A stretch of DNA of 44,175 nucleotides, taken from assembly GCA_030667705.1 (NCBI GenBank), contig DAOUVJ010000005.1:1-44175 (forward strand). Direction: 5' to 3'. This DNA comes from Promethearchaeota archaeon. GTDB lineage: Archaea; Asgardarchaeota; Lokiarchaeia; Sigyniarchaeales; SOKP01. Below are positions 41,712 to 44,175 of the stretch, piece after piece. Both the position numbers and the translations under genes were made by a program. Under the pieces are notes generated by a model, which had not been told where the DNA came from, searched no databases, and saw nothing but the letters and a program-made list of their open reading frames with translations. The first letter of the stretch is position 1, and every line of letters begins with the position of its first letter.

Positions 41712-43477
41712 AAAAACCTAAAATGATGATAATGTTAGTATTTTTGTTAATACCGATTATTTCTCCAGCTATTTCTTTAGTAGCAGCTCAAGAGACCGTG
41801 GATCCAAAAGATATTAACTATAGCTGGGAGTTGGAAACCTTCTCCGCACATATTGGTAAGGTCTGGGATAATGAACTATTTCTAATGAATGAAAGTGGCG
41901 CATATATCGATTCGTTTAATCATTCTCGGGGGTATGCAATTAGCGACACCGAATGGATTGAGGAAGAATCAGTATTTAATTACAACGTGAATTATAGTTA
42001 TTTTTCAAGCCTATACTTGCTCGGAGATTATTCGTTAGATGTGAATTTAGACGTGTATAAAGTGGATATATCCTATGGGAATTCAGTAGATTTCACTTGG
42101 GTTGCTTTAAAAAACGGCACTTTGGGTGCTGAATATAACATCTACAATATAAACCACGATTTCAAGCATGAAAATTCATTTCATAAAACGATTGATACCA
42201 CTTATAAAAAGTATAATTCTACCACGATGGAATTATTGGATACGTGGAACGATACGATTGAAGATATTGGGAGTTGGACGTCTGAAGACGGACCTCAATC
42301 AGAATATACCGTTCATCAGACGTTGGATATGGAATTTTCCATGCCATTAATCTTGACATTCCAAGTATATGAAGCCCAAAATGCAGAAAAAATAGCCTGG
42401 GCCGATATGATTTCGGATTTTTATATATTTGAAGATGTAGACAAGAATGGAATATATTCCGTTGGTGAGACAAGCATGGAACAAGAGATGTTTCGAATGA
42501 CCACCAGCGATGAATTGCGGGGTACTTTTATGCCTTGGGCGTTTGATTATACGGTCCATACAGACTATTGGTCTCCTGAAACTTCTATCAACGATACACA
42601 TAACTTTAAATTTCCAGAAGATAGAGAAGTAAATGATTTTAGCAAGAATATTGAATTCACTCCTCCCACACTCGTAAATAACGAGATCGAATTTGACATC
42701 CTTTATCCTGATTACCCTATTTATGGGTATGTTCAGAGAGGGGAAGATTGGTTCATTTCTGGTCCTAATTATACGGATTCGTCTCCTGGTAATTTTTCAT
42801 ATGGGTATAATTATGAAATAACAAACGAAACCGCCAACCTCGACCTTACAGCAGGCTTGCCAAGACTTAGCGACATCGATTTTTTTAATACGGTTGAGAA
42901 TTTTAGCTTGGCGTTTCCACATTATACCTATTTTCTATCATCAGCAAGTATCGAAGAATCCGAGAACTTTGTATTGACCATTCCCGCTGATACATTTCAA
43001 TTCGATGTAGATGGCATGGCAGTCGCAGAAATGACCATGGAAGATGAGAAAAAACATTATTCTCTCATGGATTATCCCGATATTGGAAATAATATGACAT
43101 TTGAAGCGATCGGGTCAACCGTGAGTGATTTAGTGACCAATGAGTTAGAAACCAATCCTACTACGCCAAGAAATTGGTTTGTTGACACAATTTTTACTCT
43201 TAATGAACTTGACTTGGTGAAGCTTGACCCGCAGCTTAATGACGCATTTTCCTTGTATACCATCGAAATGCAGAATTATCCCACTTGGAGCGGATATCAA
43301 CTCATTCATGATCCCACTTTAACCATTTATCATGGGGATACTAATTCTCCACAACAGCAAAATCCCGATGCAATTGCAGGATATGACTTGTTTATTTTCT
43401 CGGGATTGGTCGGTATCATTACAATCATATTGCTTAAAAAGAAAAATATTAAAAAATCCAACCAACTTCATCTTTAA
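41708..43477 (+). CDS. secreted, C-terminally anchored surface protein with EF-hand-like loop (paralog B)
   Basis: Signal sequence at residues about 1-28 (MKKPKMMIML then hydrophobic, then AAQE). The outer domain shares its order with paralog A: FNYNVNYSYFSS, LDVNLDVYKV, FTWVALKNGTLG, LDMEFSMPLIL, the calcium-loop-like DVDKNGIYSVGE (Asp 1, Asp 3, Asn 5, Gly 6, Glu 12), AFPHYTYFLSS and LIHDPTLTIYH. The tail is AIAGYD, a helix and a basic end (KKKNIKKSNQ). Conservation of the loop in both copies supports metal binding. The C-terminal end resembles archaeal sorting domains, but no sortase-like gene is in the window. Role unknown: adhesion, sheath or S-layer are options. Confidence 0.85.
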   Translation: MKKPKMMIMLVFLLIPIISPAISLVAAQETVDPKDINYSWELETFSAHIGKVWDNELFLMNESGAYIDSFNHSRGYAISDTEWIEEESVFNYNVNYSYFSSLYLLGDYSLDVNLDVYKVDISYGNSVDFTWVALKNGTLGAEYNIYNINHDFKHENSFHKTIDTTYKKYNSTTMELLDTWNDTIEDIGSWTSEDGPQSEYTVHQTLDMEFSMPLILTFQVYEAQNAEKIAWADMISDFYIFEDVDKNGIYSVGETSMEQEMFRMTTSDELRGTFMPWAFDYTVHTDYWSPETSINDTHNFKFPEDREVNDFSKNIEFTPPTLVNNEIEFDILYPDYPIYGYVQRGEDWFISGPNYTDSSPGNFSYGYNYEITNETANLDLTAGLPRLSDIDFFNTVENFSLAFPHYTYFLSSASIEESENFVLTIPADTFQFDVDGMAVAEMTMEDEKKHYSLMDYPDIGNNMTFEAIGSTVSDLVTNELETNPTTPRNWFVDTIFTLNELDLVKLDPQLNDAFSLYTIEMQNYPTWSGYQLIHDPTLTIYHGDTNSPQQQNPDAIAGYDLFIFSGLVGIITIILLKKKNIKKSNQLHL

Positions 43478-43545
43478 TTTTTTATTATAAACAATCAAAA
43501 TTCAAAATATAATATTTCAAAAAATAGAAAAAAAGGGAAAACAAA

Positions 43546-44175
43546 TTGAGCAATACAAGCCGAGGAATTAATTCCATTGATTTAAATGAAGACTTGGAAA
43601 ATCCCTTAGCTCAATTAGTTCAGTCTTACTACCCCCAAAGTCCGAAAGAAAAGTATCGTTATTATAAATACCCTGAATTACATGATTACAGGCAAGGAAA
43701 AGTACATGCTTTTATCAGGCGAATGTACGATTATTATTTGAAAAAAGAGAATATCAAATTAGAAGTTATCAAACTGGAAAAGTCTGAAGTTCACCTGATA
43801 ATGAAGATTTATTTCAATAAATCTAATAATTTAAAGGTACCAAAAGCAGATGAAGTTTTTCTTAAAGTTTTAAAAACTCGTACTCAAGAGTTCGATAAGA
43901 ATAAAAAGGAACACGAAAAAGAAGTACGCGAGTTTAGGCGATTCATGCAAAAGGAAAACGGACCTGATTTATATCCATCCAAAAATAAAGCGGAATTGCA
44001 AAAATTGCGTAAATTGTCTCATGCCCAAAAAAGAGAAGAAATCATACGCAAGTTTCAACTTAAAATAAGCTCTAAACTCGTGAAATATGACGTTAATTTA
44101 CCAGATTTAAGAGAATCTCCCACAATATTAAGAAACAATGAGAATTCTCCCCTTATTAATGAAGGAAGTAAAGAA
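43546..44175 (+). CDS. 5' part of an unrecognised protein, cut by the window edge
   Basis: Starting at TTG 43546 the frame is open for 210 codons to the end of the window. The product is charged, Lys/Glu rich and helical in the middle (KTRTQEFDKNKKEHEKEVREFRRFM trimmed here to its character: a basic-acidic helix), with an acidic Asn/Ser-rich end. No motif is recognised. The TTG has a weak GGGAAAA upstream; the gene starts 69 nt after paralog B and may belong to the same transcript. Confidence 0.6.
   Translation, partial: MSNTSRGINSIDLNEDLENPLAQLVQSYYPQSPKEKYRYYKYPELHDYRQGKVHAFIRRMYDYYLKKENIKLEVIKLEKSEVHLIMKIYFNKSNNLKVPKADEVFLKVLKTRTQEFDKNKKEHEKEVREFRRFMQKENGPDLYPSKNKAELQKLRKLSHAQKREEIIRKFQLKISSKLVKYDVNLPDLRESPTILRNNENSPLINEGSKE

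Noticed and set aside
42219-42601. Open frames on the minus strand across paralog B
   Set aside because: They are mirror frames of a long gene with signal peptide and conserved domain order.
1-44175. CRISPR arrays, transposase genes, rRNA and tRNA genes
   Set aside because: I looked for regularly spaced repeats, DDE or HUH motifs, and T-loop consensus words and found none.

Overview
The window is strongly AT-rich archaeal DNA. The gene set points to an Asgard archaeon, most likely of the Lokiarchaeia (Promethearchaeia) type. The evidence is a small zinc-ribbon ribosomal protein eS26 (shared by eukaryotes, Asgard and some TACK archaea), the archaeal tRNA methyltransferase TrmY, a CdhE corrinoid iron-sulfur protein, an ADP-forming acyl-CoA synthetase subunit, TPR/SNAP-like solenoid proteins, and large low-complexity-free orphans rich in Phe, Asn, Lys and Ile. 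Promoters look archaeal (TATA-like A/T boxes about 25-30 nt before leaderless or short-leader starts). Lineage is inferred from gene content only. I saw no tRNA, rRNA, CRISPR array or insertion sequence.

Layout. 1-6.6 kb: a methyl-transfer corrinoid protein; a MacB/FtsX-type ABC exporter pair; a coiled-coil protein; RNase Z; and, convergent with it, a small unlabelled MoaD/ThiS ubiquitin-like protein ending Gly-Gly-Phe. 6.9-12.4 kb: a TPR-like solenoid, a HAD phosphatase, CdhE, a NYN nuclease and a SWIM zinc-finger protein. 12.5-16.7 kb: a signal peptidase I with two complete catalytic units in one chain, an RNase-H-like protein, a membrane-anchored glycerophosphodiesterase, and two small proteins, one a 39-residue membrane microprotein. 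17-20.6 kb: a 1201-residue orphan. 20.9-28.4 kb: NDP-forming acyl-CoA synthetase alpha subunit, membrane proteins, a PurM/HypE-like protein, a 642-residue orphan and MobB. 28.5-33.8 kb: a PIN-TPR fusion, a candidate structured RNA, eS26, a CDP-alcohol phosphatidyltransferase, TrmY and a two-domain Lrp-like regulator. 33.9-38.5 kb: a DrrAB-type ABC exporter and a complete, divergently arranged cobalt ECF importer (CbiM and CbiN-like one way, CbiQ and CbiO the other). 39.6-43.5 kb: two paralogous secreted, C-terminally anchored proteins with EF-hand-like loops. The right end cuts an unrecognised gene.

How the parts fit. The cobalt importer would feed the cobamide needed by the two corrinoid proteins (the methyltransferase corrinoid protein and CdhE of the Wood-Ljungdahl carbonyl branch). 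MobB and the MoaD/ThiS-like protein suggest molybdopterin or sulfur-transfer chemistry. The ADP-forming synthetase would convert acyl-CoA to acid plus ATP. The tandem signal peptidase and the two anchored proteins represent the cell-envelope side.

Most interesting signals: (1) a GC-rich foldable RNA at 30859-30960 with its own TATA box, lying between 33-nt direct repeats, one of which is the 3' end of the eS26 gene; (2) a 100-nt promoter/leader block shared by the two anchored-protein genes, conserved more than their coding regions and holding a small leader ORF that overlaps each start codon as ATGA; (3) three genes whose homology and Shine-Dalgarno sites point to ATT or ATA start codons; (4) the double signal peptidase; (5) the 39-residue microprotein.
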